37,884 bases of DNA from a bacterium (GTDB taxonomy: Bacteria > Planctomycetota > Planctomycetia > Gemmatales > Gemmataceae), in NCBI GenBank assembly GCA_017308215.1, contig JAFKFQ010000266.1:1-37884 (forward strand), in the 5' to 3' direction. Each line of letters opens with the position of its first letter. The stretch's first letter is position 1. A model generated the notes under the pieces. That model was given only the letters and a program-made list of their open reading frames with translations, was not told the DNA's origin and searched no databases. Shown here one piece after another: positions 15,576-25,665 of this stretch. The position numbers and the translations under genes are program-made.

Positions 15576-17603
15576 ATGGCCCGCTTCCTCGCACTCGTCG
15601 TGCTCGGCTTCCTCACCGCCCCGGCGCGGGCCGACGACGCCGACTCGCTGCGCCGCCTGCTCGACGGCCCGGTCCTCACGCCACGGACCACGCTCCTCGA
15701 AACGCAGGAGTTCCTGGAGGGCCGTGTCCCGCGACTGCCCGAGCCGACGACGGCCGCGGCGTGGGAGAAGGAGGCCGACCGGCTGCGCGCCGAGGTGCTG
15801 GCAAAGATCGTGTTCCGCGGCGAGGCGGCGGCATGGAAGGACCGCAAGGCGGCGGTCGTGGTCGGCGAGCCGGTCGCGTGCGACGGGTACTCGATCCGGA
15901 TGGTCCGCTACGAGGTCGTGCCGGGGTTCTGGGCGTCGGGCGTGCTGTACGTCCCGACCGGGCTCGCGGCTGGGGCGCGGGTGCCGGTCATGCTCGCGCT
16001 CAACGGCCACGACCGCGCCGGCACGGCGGCGCGGTACAAGCAGCTCTTGTGCATCAACCTCGTCCGCCGCGGGATGATCGCGTTCAACGCCGAGTGGGTC
16101 GGCATGGGTCAGCTCGCGGCGCCCGGCAACCAGCACGGCGCGATGAACCAGCTCGACCTGTGCGGCACGAGCGGGCTGTCCGTGTTCCACCTGTCGATGA
16201 CGCGCGGGCTCGACCTGCTCCTCGCCCACCCGAACGCAGACGCCAAGCGGGTGTCGGTGTCCGGCCTGTCGGGCGGCGGGTGGCAGACGATCTTCGTGAG
16301 CGCGCTCGACCCGCGGGTGACGCTGGCGAACCCGGTCGCGGGGTATTCGAGCTTCCACACCCGCGCCCGGCACTTCAAGGATCTCGGCGACTCCGAACAG
16401 ACGCCGACCGACCTGGCGACCGTCGCCGACTACACGCATCTGACGGCCATGATGGCCCCGCGGGCGACGCTGCTGACGTACAACTCGAAGGACAACTGCT
16501 GCTTCGAGAGCGGCTACGCGCTCCCCCCGCTGGTCCGGGCGGCGGAGCCGTTCTTCAAGCTGCGCGGCGCCGCGGCCGCGCTCCGCACGCACGTCAACGA
16601 CGACCCCGGCGACCACAACTTCGAGAAGGACAACCGCGAGGCGCTGTACCGCATGATCGGCGACCACTTCTTCGCGGGGAACAAGGACTACCCGCGCGGC
16701 GAGTTGCCGACCGCCGGCGTCCGCCCGCCCGCCGCCCTCGCGGTCGAGCTGCCACCCGACAACCTGACGTTGAACGGTCTTGCCCGTCGGCTTGCCGCCG
16801 ATTTGCCGCGCGGGGCCGGGCGGCCGAAGGGCGACCGAGCCGCACTCACAGCCTGGCAGACCGAGCGGCGCGACCTGTTGGCGACGCTCATCCGGTTCCC
16901 GGACCTGAAGCGCGGTGTCGGCGGGGTGGACAAGCTAGACGAGCGCGGGCCGTACCGCGCCGAGTTTCGGACCATGAAGGCCGGCGCGTGGACGGTGCCG
17001 ATGGTGGCGGCGGAGAAGGGCGGGCCGAAGCGTGCGGCGGTGGTGCTGTGCGACAAGGGTCGCGCCGCCGCGGCGCCACAAGTGGACGCGCTCGTGCGCG
17101 ACGGCTACCGCGCAGTGGCAACCGATCTGTTCGGCCTCGGTGAGTGCAAGCCGCCGAGCCACGACTGGCTGTGGGGGCTAATGCTGGCGACGGTCGGCGA
17201 GCGCCCGCTCGGCGTGATGGCCGCCCAGCTCGACGCCGTGGTGCGCTCGCAGGCCGCGGTGTCGCCGGACCGGCGCGGGGTGAAGCTCGTCGCGGTCGGC
17301 CCGCGGGCGTGTACGGTGGCGCTGGTGACGGCCGCGCTGAACCCGACCGCCGTGGCGGCGCTGGAACTCCACGACCCGCCGGCGAGCTTCAGGGAGGTGA
17401 TCGAACAGAACCTGCCCGTGAGTGCGGCGCCGGAGCGGTTCACGTTCGGACTGCTGGAGCGGTTCGATGCCGTCGACATCGCCGCGCTCGTCGCGCCACG
17501 GCCGGTGGTGCTGCGGGCGGCCTCAGACCGGGCACGAGCGGAATTCGGGACGCTGGCGGGTTGGTACGCGGCGTTGGGGGCGGAATTCGTTCCGGGGAAG
17601 TGA
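15576..17603 (+). CDS. Secreted alpha/beta hydrolase, acetyl-xylan-esterase-like
   Basis: The 675-residue protein begins with a signal peptide (1-19, cleavage after PARA). The first half is an alpha/beta hydrolase with a readable triad: Ser232 in GLSGGG, Asp306 in NSKDN, and His347 in PGDHNFE, with an oxyanion-side block LALNGHDRAGT. This layout resembles large planctomycete proteins annotated as acetylxylan esterases or prolyl-oligopeptidase-like enzymes. The second half (from about 450) looks like a further, degenerate alpha/beta-hydrolase domain: VVLCDKGRAA, DLFGLGE and a C-terminal IAALVAPRPVVLRAASD. The ATG at 15576 was chosen for the CCCGGAGG site and signal peptide. The likely substrate is an esterified polysaccharide, by inference. 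Confidence 0.78.
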   Translation: MARFLALVVLGFLTAPARADDADSLRRLLDGPVLTPRTTLLETQEFLEGRVPRLPEPTTAAAWEKEADRLRAEVLAKIVFRGEAAAWKDRKAAVVVGEPVACDGYSIRMVRYEVVPGFWASGVLYVPTGLAAGARVPVMLALNGHDRAGTAARYKQLLCINLVRRGMIAFNAEWVGMGQLAAPGNQHGAMNQLDLCGTSGLSVFHLSMTRGLDLLLAHPNADAKRVSVSGLSGGGWQTIFVSALDPRVTLANPVAGYSSFHTRARHFKDLGDSEQTPTDLATVADYTHLTAMMAPRATLLTYNSKDNCCFESGYALPPLVRAAEPFFKLRGAAAALRTHVNDDPGDHNFEKDNREALYRMIGDHFFAGNKDYPRGELPTAGVRPPAALAVELPPDNLTLNGLARRLAADLPRGAGRPKGDRAALTAWQTERRDLLATLIRFPDLKRGVGGVDKLDERGPYRAEFRTMKAGAWTVPMVAAEKGGPKRAAVVLCDKGRAAAAPQVDALVRDGYRAVATDLFGLGECKPPSHDWLWGLMLATVGERPLGVMAAQLDAVVRSQAAVSPDRRGVKLVAVGPRACTVALVTAALNPTAVAALELHDPPASFREVIEQNLPVSAAPERFTFGLLERFDAVDIAALVAPRPVVLRAASDRARAEFGTLAGWYAALGAEFVPGK

Positions 17604-17613
17604 AAGTGCCACC

Positions 17614-17651
17614 GCTTGCGGCTTCGCGCGTGGCAGCGCGAAGCCGCAAGC
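17614..17651. terminator. 16-bp perfect inverted repeat between convergent genes
   Basis: Left arm 17614-17629 and right arm 17636-17651 are perfectly complementary with a 6-base loop (17630-17635). The loop GTGGCA is itself complementary to TGCCAC at 17607-17612, so an alternative fold exists. The element fills most of the 54-bp gap between the hydrolase and typA stops and probably terminates both. The arm GCTTGCGGCTTCGCGC looks like a dispersed palindromic repeat family. Confidence 0.7.
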
Positions 17652-17657
17652 CACTGC

Positions 17658-19502
17658 TCAGCTCATCGGGCGGCCGCGCTCGAATTTCTTGCGGTCGCTC
17701 TCCTTCAGGTACAGCTTCCGCATCCGGTGCGCCTTCGGCGTCACCTCGACCAGCTCGTCGTCCTCGATGTACTCCAGCGCCGCCTCCAGCGCCAGCTCGA
17801 CGGGCGGCTTCAGCGGCACGTTCTTGTCGGCGCCGGCGCTGCGCATGTTGGTCAGCGCCTTCAGCCGAGTCACGTTCACCGTCATGTCCTTGTCGCGGGC
17901 GTTCTCGCCCACCACCTGCCCCTCGTACACCGGCTCCATTGGCCGCACGAACAGCAGCCCGCGCTCCTGCAACCCCTCGATCGCGTAGGCCGTCGCCTTC
18001 GCCGTCTCGGTGCTGATCAGCACGCCGTTCGCGCGGCCCGGGAACTGCCCCTTCACCGGGCGGTACTCGAGGAAGTTGTGGTGCATGATCGCCGTGCCCT
18101 GCGTGGCGGTCAGCATCTTCGTGCGCAGGCCGATCAGCCCGCGGGCGGGGATGTGGAACTCGATGTGCGTGCTGTTCCCGTGCCCGCCCTCCATCTTCAC
18201 GCACTCGCCCTGCCGCTCCAGCACCAGCCGCATGACCGAGTTCGAGTGGTCGTTCGGCACCTCCACCACGAGGTACTCGTAGGGCTCGTGCTTCTTCCCG
18301 TCGACCTCCTTGAGGATCACCTGCGGCTTGCCGACGGCGAGCTCCGAGCCCTCGCGGCGCATCGTCTCGAGCAGCACGCCGAGGTGGAGCATCCCACGCC
18401 CGCTCACGATGAACTCGCTCTCGCGGTCGCCCGGCTTCACCTTCAGGGCCACGTTGTGCTGGAGTTCCTTTTCCAGCCGGTCGCGGAGCTCGCGGCTCGT
18501 CAGCGGCTTGCCGTCCTGGCCGGCGAACGGCGAGTCGTTCACCTTGAACAGCATGTCCAGCGTCGGCTCGTCGATGGTCAGCGGCGGCAGCGCCTTCGGC
18601 TTCTCGAACTCGCAGATCGTGTCGCCGATGTCGGCGTCGTCGATGCCGACGACCGCGCACACGTCACCCGCCCCGATCTCGTCCACCTCGCGGCGGGCGA
18701 GGCGGTCGAACTCCTGCACCTGCACCACGGTGTCGTTGAACGTGGTCCCGTCCTTCTGCTTGACCACCGTGACCTTCTGGTTCTTCTTGATCTTCCCGGC
18801 GACGACGCGGCCGACCACGATCTTGCCGAGGAACTCACTGTACTGCAGGTTCGTCACCTGCATCTGGAGCGGCGCGTCCGGCTCGACCTCGGGCGGCGGG
18901 ATGGTGTTCAGGATGGCGTCGAACAGCGGTCGCAGGTCCTTCGGCGGCACCTTCATGTCGGTGGTGGCGACGCCACTCCGCCCGCTGGCGTAGATGACCG
19001 GGAAGTTGGCCTGCTCGTCGGTCGCGCCGAGCTCGATGAACAGGTCGAACACCATCGAGTGTACTTCGTCGATCCGCGCGTCCGGGCGGTCGATCTTGTT
19101 GATGACGACGATCGGCTTGAGGCCGACGGCGAACGCCTTGCGGAGCACGAAGCGCGTCTGCGGGAGCGGGCCTTCGGCGGAGTCCACGAGGAGGAACACA
19201 CCGTCGGCCATGCGCAGGATGCGCTCGACCTCGCCTCCGAAGTCGGCGTGGCCGGGGGTGTCGATCAGGTTGACCTTCACGTCGCCGATGCGGATGCCGC
19301 AGTTCTTCGCCAGGATGGTGATGCCGCGCTCGCGCTCCTGGTCGTTCGAGTCCATGATGAGGCCGTGCTGGCCCCCGACGAGCTTGTCCAACTCCTCCGA
19401 GCGGAACAGGCCGCTCTGGCGCAGCATCTGGTCCACCAGCGTCGTCTTGCCGTGGTCGACGTGGGCCACGACCGCGACGTTCCGAATGTCTGTCCGCTTC
19501 AT
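17658..19502 (-). CDS. typA: Ribosome-associated GTPase TypA/BipA
   Basis: TypA is a translational GTPase that binds the ribosome and acts in 50S assembly and stress adaptation. The 614-residue length is normal. GTPase motifs are intact: AHVDHGKT (13-20), the switch I block ERERGITIL (56-64), DTPGH (81-85) and NKID (135-138). TypA-specific sequences follow, including GRVVAGKI, the REGSELAVGKPQV block, the GLIGLRTKML stretch and RPMEPVYEGQVVGEN near the C-terminus. It converges with the secreted hydrolase and is divergent from sixA. TAGATT on the minus strand (19576-19571), about 70 bp upstream, is a possible -10 box. Confidence 0.96.
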   Translation of the reverse strand: MKRTDIRNVAVVAHVDHGKTTLVDQMLRQSGLFRSEELDKLVGGQHGLIMDSNDQERERGITILAKNCGIRIGDVKVNLIDTPGHADFGGEVERILRMADGVFLLVDSAEGPLPQTRFVLRKAFAVGLKPIVVINKIDRPDARIDEVHSMVFDLFIELGATDEQANFPVIYASGRSGVATTDMKVPPKDLRPLFDAILNTIPPPEVEPDAPLQMQVTNLQYSEFLGKIVVGRVVAGKIKKNQKVTVVKQKDGTTFNDTVVQVQEFDRLARREVDEIGAGDVCAVVGIDDADIGDTICEFEKPKALPPLTIDEPTLDMLFKVNDSPFAGQDGKPLTSRELRDRLEKELQHNVALKVKPGDRESEFIVSGRGMLHLGVLLETMRREGSELAVGKPQVILKEVDGKKHEPYEYLVVEVPNDHSNSVMRLVLERQGECVKMEGGHGNSTHIEFHIPARGLIGLRTKMLTATQGTAIMHHNFLEYRPVKGQFPGRANGVLISTETAKATAYAIEGLQERGLLFVRPMEPVYEGQVVGENARDKDMTVNVTRLKALTNMRSAGADKNVPLKPPVELALEAALEYIEDDELVEVTPKAHRMRKLYLKESDRKKFERGRPMS

Positions 19503-19687
19503 GAAATCCGTTCGGGGTGCTGTGGGCCGACCGGGCGGAGAGGGCGTGCCCGCGGCCGAACCATCTTTCTAATCTACGGACCGGCCGCTCCGCCCGGAAG
19601 GGGCGGGGGTTGCGAAGAGTCGGTGAAAACCTCGCCGATCCCCCGCGGCGCGTGGCCGCGACCGGCCGGGCGGCGTAGTGGAAGGGC

Positions 19688-20176
19688 ATGGACCTTTACC
19701 TCATCCGCCACGCCGACGCCGGTGACCCGCTGGAGTGGGAGGGCGCCGACGCCGACCGCCCGCTGACCGACCTCGGTCGCCGACAGGCGCGGGCGCTCGG
19801 GGCGGCGTTCCAGGCGCGGGGGATTGCGGTGGCGGCGCTGCTGACCAGTCCGCTGACGCGCACGGTGCAGACGGCGGGCGAGTTCCGCGAGGCGCTCGGC
19901 GCCGGCGCCGAGCCGACGGCGTGCGACCTGCTCGCGCCGGGTGAACTGCGCCGTCGAAAGCTGACTAAGCAGGTCGCCGGACTGGGTGTGGAGTCGGTCG
20001 CGCTCGTCGGCCACAACCCCGACCTGTCCGCCTACCTCGGCTGGCTGCTCGGAGCGAGCCCCGAGCAGGTCGAGCTCGTGAAGGGCGGGGTGGCGAAGGT
20101 CGTGTTCGAGGACGAGCCGGCGAAGGGCGAGGGTGTCCTCAACTGGATGCTAACGCCGGTGTGGTACGGCGTCTGA
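19688..20176 (+). CDS. sixA: Phosphohistidine phosphatase SixA-like
   Basis: The 162-residue histidine-phosphatase-superfamily protein opens with MDLYLIRHADAG, where the RHA triplet holds the phosphate-accepting histidine (His8). It continues with PLTDLGRRQARALG, the TSPLTRTVQTA block, and a second histidine in LVGHNPDLS. Length and order match SixA, which removes phosphate from phosphohistidine on Hpt-type domains. It has its own ribosome site (GGAAGGG). The gene converges with an exported unknown gene, 31 bp apart, and no terminator is evident there. Confidence 0.9.
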   Translation: MDLYLIRHADAGDPLEWEGADADRPLTDLGRRQARALGAAFQARGIAVAALLTSPLTRTVQTAGEFREALGAGAEPTACDLLAPGELRRRKLTKQVAGLGVESVALVGHNPDLSAYLGWLLGASPEQVELVKGGVAKVVFEDEPAKGEGVLNWMLTPVWYGV

Positions 20177-20207
20177 CGCTCCCGACACAATCTCCCGACC
20201 CGAACGA

Positions 20208-21092
20208 TCACTTCACGGCCATCCCCTTCAGCGCCCACTGTCGCCACGCGTATTCGAGTTCGGGCGCCTTCCAGCCGGCCGTCTCGATCACCTTGGCGAC
20301 CTCGGGCGAGTCGCCGTTCTCGTCCGGGCGGAGGTTGTTGACGAACCGGCCGAACTTCTCCTGGCTCGCCTTGTCCGAGCCGAACGCGAGATAGTCGAAG
20401 AACGCCGTCGCCACCAGCTCCGCGTCCGGGCGGTCGTTCGCCCACACCTCCATGAGCATCGCCGGGCCACGGGTCTTGCCGAGAACCGCTGCCTTCGCGG
20501 CCGCCTTGTACGTCGTCATCCGCTTGCTCGTTGGGCTGTCGGCGCGGAGGCTGGCGGCGCGGCCGTAGCCGTTCCGCGCCCACGCGGGTACCGGGCTCGC
20601 CGGCCCGGCCTTCGCCTGGAAGTACGCCGCGCCGATGACCGGCCCGAGTTCGGCGACGAGCTCCGCGTCGGTCGCCTTCGCCGCCACCTCGGCCCCCGTC
20701 GCCGCCGCCGGCTCGTCGCCGCGGATGCCGACGAAGTAGCCGCTCTCACTCCGCTCCCCGGCGACGAGGCGGAGGAAGTTGCCGTACGCCTTCCGGTCGG
20801 GGACGTGGTAGACGGTGAGCTTCCCCTTCCAGGGCACCTCGGCGTCGGCGAACTGGAGTCCCTTCCGGGCGAGTTTGGCCGTCTTCTCCAGCGCGCCGGC
20901 CACGGCCTTCGCCCGCGCCTCGGGGAGCGGTGACGCGAGGATGAGCGTCTCCGACTCGACGACGCTGTACCCCTTGAGTTCGGCCTTCTTGAGGTTCTCG
21001 CCGGCTGCGGCCTTCTGCCGGTCCGAAACCTCGTCGGCGGACGCGACCGCGGCGGCGAACAGCAGGACGGCGGGGAGCGTGGTGCGGAACAC
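20208..21092 (-). CDS. Exported protein of unknown function
   Basis: I do not recognise a named family. The 294-residue protein has a clear signal peptide (MFRTTLPAVLLFAAAVASA). It continues with an ELKGYSVVESETLILAS segment, a KLTVYHVPDRKAYGNFLRLV segment, and VPAWARNGYGRAASLRA. This order recalls planctomycete DUF1570/peptidase-MA-like proteins, but the HExxH zinc motif that should precede the PAWxxxG block is absent (ELGPVIGAA instead), so it would be inactive as a protease if related. The GTG start at 21092 was chosen because GGAG lies 8-10 bp upstream and the signal peptide follows at once; an in-frame ATG at 21176 would run through the promoter region. Confidence 0.65.
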   Translation of the reverse strand: MFRTTLPAVLLFAAAVASADEVSDRQKAAAGENLKKAELKGYSVVESETLILASPLPEARAKAVAGALEKTAKLARKGLQFADAEVPWKGKLTVYHVPDRKAYGNFLRLVAGERSESGYFVGIRGDEPAAATGAEVAAKATDAELVAELGPVIGAAYFQAKAGPASPVPAWARNGYGRAASLRADSPTSKRMTTYKAAAKAAVLGKTRGPAMLMEVWANDRPDAELVATAFFDYLAFGSDKASQEKFGRFVNNLRPDENGDSPEVAKVIETAGWKAPELEYAWRQWALKGMAVK

Positions 21093-21129
21093 GGGCAGGC
21101 TCCGGCGGGGATGGGCAGGCAGTGGGAAG

Positions 21130-21135
21130 ATTATA
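21130..21135 (-). promoter_or_regulatory. Consensus -10 box TATAAT for the exported gene
   Basis: On the minus strand the sequence reads TATAAT, a perfect -10 hexamer, 38 bp upstream of the GTG at 21092. I do not see a good -35 box at the proper spacing. It lies in the divergent spacer shared with the YyaL-like gene. Confidence 0.4.
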
Positions 21136-21187
21136 ACGCGACCCACAGCGGTTCGGGTAGGATACCCATCTGCCACCGGAGCCCGTC

Positions 21188-23569
21188 ATGACTCAACGCC
21201 TCGTGCGCCATCTCACGCTCGCCGCCGCGGTCGCCGTCGTGGCCGCCGGCGCCACCCCGGCCGACGAGCCGAAGGGGAAGGCGAAGCACCCCGCCAACCG
21301 GCTGGCGAAGGAGAGCAGCCCGTATCTGCTCCAGCACGCGCACAACCCGGTGGATTGGTACCCGTGGGGGACGGAGGCGTTCGAGAAGGCCAGGCGCGAG
21401 GGGAAGCTGGTCTTCCTGTCGATCGGCTACAGCTCGTGCCACTGGTGCCACGTCATGGAGCGCGAGACGTTCTCGAACCCCGAGATCGCCAAGATCCTCA
21501 ACGCGAACTTCATCTGCATCAAGGTGGACCGCGAGGAGCGGCCCGACGTCGATGACGTGTACATGACGGCGCTCAACGTCACCGGCGACTCGGGCGGCTG
21601 GCCGCTGTCGATGTTCCTGACGCCGGACGGCAAGCCGATCTTCGGCGGCACGTACTTCCCGCCGAAGGACAAGAAGGTCGGCGACGACGTGCAGATGGGC
21701 TTCCCGTCGGTGCTGGCCCGGGTGCAGGAGCTGTACACGAAGGAGAAGGACGGCATCTTCAAGCAGGCCGACCGCATCGCCGAGCTGACCAACGACTCGC
21801 TGGCGCGGAACACGCGCTTCCAGCTCGTCGGCCCGCTCACGCGCGAGATGGTCGCCGAGTCGGCGGGCGCCTACGAGGTCGATCCGGTGCACGGCGGCAC
21901 GGGGTCGAAGGAGAAGGAGTTTCGCGGCACCAAATTCCCACGCGCCGCGGTGTGGGGCTTCCTCCTCCACCACGCCACCCGCACGAAGGACCAGAAGCTC
22001 GCCGGACAGGTGAAGCTGACGCTGCGGCAGATGGCGCTGGGCGGCATCTACGACCACCTCGGCGGCGGGTTCCACCGATACAGCACGGAGCGCACCTGGA
22101 CCGTGCCGCACTTCGAGAAGATGCTGTACGACAACGGCCAGCTCGTCGAGCTGTACGCCGAGGCGTTCCGCACCGACCCCGACCCGCTGTACCGCCGTGT
22201 CGTCGCCGAGACGCTGGCATTCGTGGCGCGCGAGATGACCTCGCCCGAGGGCGTGTTCTACTCCGCGCTCGACGCCGACACGGAGGGCGAGGAAGGCGCC
22301 TTCTATGTGTGGACCGGCGAGGAGATCGCCAAGGCGCTCGGCAACGCCGCCGACACGGAGTTCGTCAAGACCGTGTACGGCATCGGCGCCCCGAACTTCG
22401 AGGGGAAGGCACACGTCCTCCGCCTGCCCAAGCCGCTCGCCGGGATCGCGTCCGACTTGAAGATCACCGAGGCGCAGCTGCTCGAACGCCTCGCCCCGCT
22501 GCGGGCGCGGCTGCTCGACGCACGCGAGCGGCGCACCAAGCCGTTCCTCGACAGGAAAGTCATCACGAGCTGGAACGGCCTGATGATCGCCGGCTACGCG
22601 AAGGCCGGCGAGGTGTTCCGCGAACCGGCCTACAGCGCCGCCGCGGCGAAGGCGGCCGACTTCCTCCTCCGCACGCTCCGCACGCCGGACGGCCGCTTGA
22701 AGCGCCTCTACGCCGCGGTGCCGGGCGAGAAGGCGGCGCCGCGGGGTAACGCCTTCCTGGAAGACTACGCCTACCTCACACACGGTCTGCTCAACCTCCA
22801 CGACGCGACCGGCGAGAAGCGCTGGCTCGACGAGGCCCGCGCGCTCGCCGACACGGCCGCGAAGTGGCACGCCGACGACGCCCGCGGTGGGTTCTATTTC
22901 ACCGCGCACGACCACGAGAAGCTGTTCGCCCGGGCGAAGGAGGGGTACGACGGCGCGACGCCGTCCGGCAACGGCGTGATGGCCCGCAACCTCGTCCGCC
23001 TCGCCACGAAGACGAACGACGCGAAGTATCGTGACCTGGCCGGCAAGTCGCTGCGGGCGTTCGGCGGGATGCTCCGCACCAGCCCCGGCTCGGCGCCGAG
23101 TACCGCGCGGGCTCTCGACCACTGGCTCGACGTCACGGCGAAGGAGTCGGTGGCCGTAGACCCGCCACCGAGTCCGAAGGCGCCGCGCGAGTCGGCGGAT
23201 GTGGTGAAGGCGACGGTGACGGTGGCCGAGCCGGACAAGAACGGCTCGCGGCGGTTCGGGGTGCGCCTCGCCATCACCGCCCCGTACCACGTGTACTCGA
23301 ACCAGATCCTGAACAAATCACTCGACGGGTCGAAGACGACATTCGCGGCGTTCGTCGGCGGCAAGGAGATCGACACCGTCCAGACGTTCCCGCTCGGGGA
23401 CGTGGTGAAGGACGCCGGCGGCGACTACCGCATCTACACCGACGGCACGACGTTCGGCGGGGTGCTCCCGGCGGGCGTAAACCCTGCCGACGTGGAGTTC
23501 CGCGTGCGGGTGATCGCGTGCCGCGAGGGGACGTGCCTGCTGCCGTCCACCCTGCGCGTGCGGCCGTGA
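21188..23569 (+). CDS. Exported YyaL/DUF255 thioredoxin-like protein with DsbD-alpha-like tail
   Basis: The 793-residue protein has an N-terminal signal-like segment (1-25). A DUF255 thioredoxin-fold domain follows, with [20 protein letters not shown] (42-61), the CHWC motif (84-87), and [15 protein letters not shown]. An alpha/alpha barrel-like middle contains [25 protein letters not shown] and [13 protein letters not shown], as in YyaL/SPATA20 proteins. The last about 115 residues are extra: a beta-rich segment ([11 protein letters not shown]) ending [13 protein letters not shown], with Cys778 and Cys783 placed like the N-terminal alpha domain of the thiol:disulfide interchange protein DsbD. 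Usual YyaL homologues lack a signal peptide and this tail. A thiol-redox role in the periplasm is inferred. CCGGAG precedes the ATG. Confidence 0.82.
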   Translation: MTQRLVRHLTLAAAVAVVAAGATPADEPKGKAKHPANRLAKESSPYLLQHAHNPVDWYPWGTEAFEKARREGKLVFLSIGYSSCHWCHVMERETFSNPEIAKILNANFICIKVDREERPDVDDVYMTALNVTGDSGGWPLSMFLTPDGKPIFGGTYFPPKDKKVGDDVQMGFPSVLARVQELYTKEKDGIFKQADRIAELTNDSLARNTRFQLVGPLTREMVAESAGAYEVDPVHGGTGSKEKEFRGTKFPRAAVWGFLLHHATRTKDQKLAGQVKLTLRQMALGGIYDHLGGGFHRYSTERTWTVPHFEKMLYDNGQLVELYAEAFRTDPDPLYRRVVAETLAFVAREMTSPEGVFYSALDADTEGEEGAFYVWTGEEIAKALGNAADTEFVKTVYGIGAPNFEGKAHVLRLPKPLAGIASDLKITEAQLLERLAPLRARLLDARERRTKPFLDRKVITSWNGLMIAGYAKAGEVFREPAYSAAAAKAADFLLRTLRTPDGRLKRLYAAVPGEKAAPRGNAFLEDYAYLTHGLLNLHDATGEKRWLDEARALADTAAKWHADDARGGFYFTAHDHEKLFARAKEGYDGATPSGNGVMARNLVRLATKTNDAKYRDLAGKSLRAFGGMLRTSPGSAPSTARALDHWLDVTAKESVAVDPPPSPKAPRESADVVKATVTVAEPDKNGSRRFGVRLAITAPYHVYSNQILNKSLDGSKTTFAAFVGGKEIDTVQTFPLGDVVKDAGGDYRIYTDGTTFGGVLPAGVNPADVEFRVRVIACREGTCLLPSTLRVRP

Positions 23570-25665
23570 GTGACGGCGGGTTCCGCGGGCGGGTCAAACT
23601 CGGCGAGTTGATCGACGCGGCGCTGGCACCAGCCGAGGCCGTGGCGCACGCCGGCTTCGTGGCCGACCTCGCCGCGGTCACACGGACCGAGGACGCCGTG
23701 GCCGCGGTCGCCGAGCGCTTGCTCACAGAAGGGGACCGCGGTCGGCGCGTGTTCCTCGAATGGCTGGCGCGATTGCCGGTGCGCGCGCCGGCACGGGTTC
23801 TGGAACAGGTTCCTCAACTCCTGGCCGACCCGCTCCTCCCCGACGACCTCCGCGTTCGCGCCGCGGCCCGTGCGCTCCGTTCGGCGCGCGACCCGAAGCA
23901 CTTTCTGACACACCTCGTTCCCGGCCTGACCGCCGGACAGACGCCGCTCAAAGCGCTGGGGCTGTTGCGGGCGGTTCAAGGTCGGCTCCGGCGCTCCCGC
24001 GCGCTCGACCTGTTGATCGCCCGCCGCGAGCGACGACTCCGCCTGACGTGCCCGCATTGCCCCGTGCGGCTCCCTCGGGCGGATCTCGCGCGCCACCTGT
24101 ATGAAGTCCACGGGTTGGTCCTCGACCGCGGCCGTGCCCGCCACCCGGACCGGATCGCCAAGGCGTGGCAGAAGCAGTACCGGGCCGGTCGGGACACGAC
24201 ACTCCTGGACCGCGCCGCCCACCTGTCCGACCCCGCCGCACTCCGCGCCTGGGCCGCGCGGTCCGGCCCGCCTCAAGCCGACCTGACCCCGCTCGCGGCC
24301 GCCGCCGGCGTGCGTGGGTGCGGCCTGTGCCCCCGCTGCCTCGGCGAGTTGCAGCCCTCGGTCGAACCACTCCCCCCGCCGCTCGTCCTCGCCGGCGGGC
24401 GGTTGACCGGAGATGGGTACACGGTCGAGGTCCGGGGGCCGGACGGGCTGCGGACGTGTACCGTTTCAACCCCCGGCGGCGTGTTGCGATCCGGTCTGGA
24501 CGGTCGCCGGGCTGTCGGCCCGCGGGCCGCGGGGGTCGTCGCGGCCGCCGCGGTTCTCGTCGCCGCGATCGCACTCCGTGCCGCGGTTCCGGCCACGCTC
24601 GTTCTCGCCGGACTCGCGTGCCTCGCGGCCCGATTCCTCCGCGGCCCACTCCCCCCCGCGGGTGAGCGGGCCGTGGACCGGGCGTGGACCGACCTCGTAC
24701 CGCGCATCCGTGCGACTCCCGCCGGCGATCGTGTCCTCACGCGCCTCTGCCGCGCGAGCGTCGGCCGCGGCGACGAGGACGAGCGGGCGGACGTGTTGGC
24801 CCAGCTTCTCGGCCCGGCGACCAGCCCGGTGCGTCAGGCGGCCGTTCGCTTTCTTCAGGCCGACGATTCGAGCCGCCTCGGGGTGGACCGACTGGCCGCT
24901 GTGGGAAGCCTCATCGCGGCCGGACTGACGGGGGATGAGCCGATCGCCTTCGCGGAGCACGTTGCCGGGTTGTTCGCCGGGACCGAGCCGCCGCCGCCCG
25001 CGCCGGAACTCGCCCGGCTCCGCATCCTGGCCCTGGAGGCCGCCTTCGCCGCCGGGTTCGCGCCGCGCGGCCTCGCCGACCTGTGGGCCGCGTGCCCGCG
25101 GCTGAAGGACCTAATGGCGGTCGAGCCGCTGTCGCGGCTCGGCCTTCAGTACGCCGTCTGGTCGCTGCGGGAGGAGGAACCGTGGCGGGACTATGCTCCC
25201 ACTGAGACGGCCTTCGAGCTGGCCCGCGTCGCCCCGACGCTCGGCGGGAGACTCCTCGCCGACTACCCGGACCTGTTGCTGTACCACCGCCCACCCCCCG
25301 GCGTGGATGAGGCACTCGGGTGGGTACTGGTGTGCGCCCGCGGCGTGGTCGTCGGCGGGCAAACGGTCGCGGACCCGGACGCGGAAGTGCGGGTCGAGGG
25401 CGGGCGGCTGATCGGGTCGGCGACACTGACCTTCGGCCCGCACCGGTTCTCGCTCCCGCGGCGGCCTCCGTCCGGGTTCGTAGCGACCCTCAAGCGCGTT
25501 CTGCGGGTACGGACGGAAGTCGTCCTTCCGCATCTCGACGCCGCACTGGCCGCGGCCCCAGCCCACCCCGGCCTCGCCGCGCTCGCGCGGCGGTGTCGGT
25601 GCGGCGCCGACGTGTTGGTCTCGCCGGGTCGGGTTGGCCGGGTGCTTCGCACGGCCGCGACGTGA
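23566..25665 (+). CDS. Membrane protein with a C2H2-like zinc finger, unknown function
   Basis: I do not recognise the family. The 699-residue protein starts at a GTG that overlaps the stop of the YyaL-like gene (GTGA), so the two are coupled. The N-terminal 150 residues are helical and Leu/Ala-rich. A zinc-finger-like motif follows, C-x2-C-x11-H-x4-H (Cys162, Cys165, His177, His182). Next come a second cluster, CGLCPRC (Cys252, Cys255, Cys258), and a hydrophobic region around 321-357 that could form one or two membrane helices. The rest is a helical-repeat-like cytoplasmic or periplasmic domain, ending with a small Cys pair (RRCRCG) near the C-terminus. The in-frame ATG at 23518 would overlap the previous gene by 52 bp and lacks a better ribosome site. 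Confidence 0.7.
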   Translation: MSDGGFRGRVKLGELIDAALAPAEAVAHAGFVADLAAVTRTEDAVAAVAERLLTEGDRGRRVFLEWLARLPVRAPARVLEQVPQLLADPLLPDDLRVRAAARALRSARDPKHFLTHLVPGLTAGQTPLKALGLLRAVQGRLRRSRALDLLIARRERRLRLTCPHCPVRLPRADLARHLYEVHGLVLDRGRARHPDRIAKAWQKQYRAGRDTTLLDRAAHLSDPAALRAWAARSGPPQADLTPLAAAAGVRGCGLCPRCLGELQPSVEPLPPPLVLAGGRLTGDGYTVEVRGPDGLRTCTVSTPGGVLRSGLDGRRAVGPRAAGVVAAAAVLVAAIALRAAVPATLVLAGLACLAARFLRGPLPPAGERAVDRAWTDLVPRIRATPAGDRVLTRLCRASVGRGDEDERADVLAQLLGPATSPVRQAAVRFLQADDSSRLGVDRLAAVGSLIAAGLTGDEPIAFAEHVAGLFAGTEPPPPAPELARLRILALEAAFAAGFAPRGLADLWAACPRLKDLMAVEPLSRLGLQYAVWSLREEEPWRDYAPTETAFELARVAPTLGGRLLADYPDLLLYHRPPPGVDEALGWVLVCARGVVVGGQTVADPDAEVRVEGGRLIGSATLTFGPHRFSLPRRPPSGFVATLKRVLRVRTEVVLPHLDAALAAAPAHPGLAALARRCRCGADVLVSPGRVGRVLRTAAT

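Noticed and set aside
17616..19766. 716-codon plus-strand open frame opposite typA
   Set aside because: typA on the other strand has all GTPase motifs; the antisense peptide is His/Arg/Val/Leu-rich low complexity.
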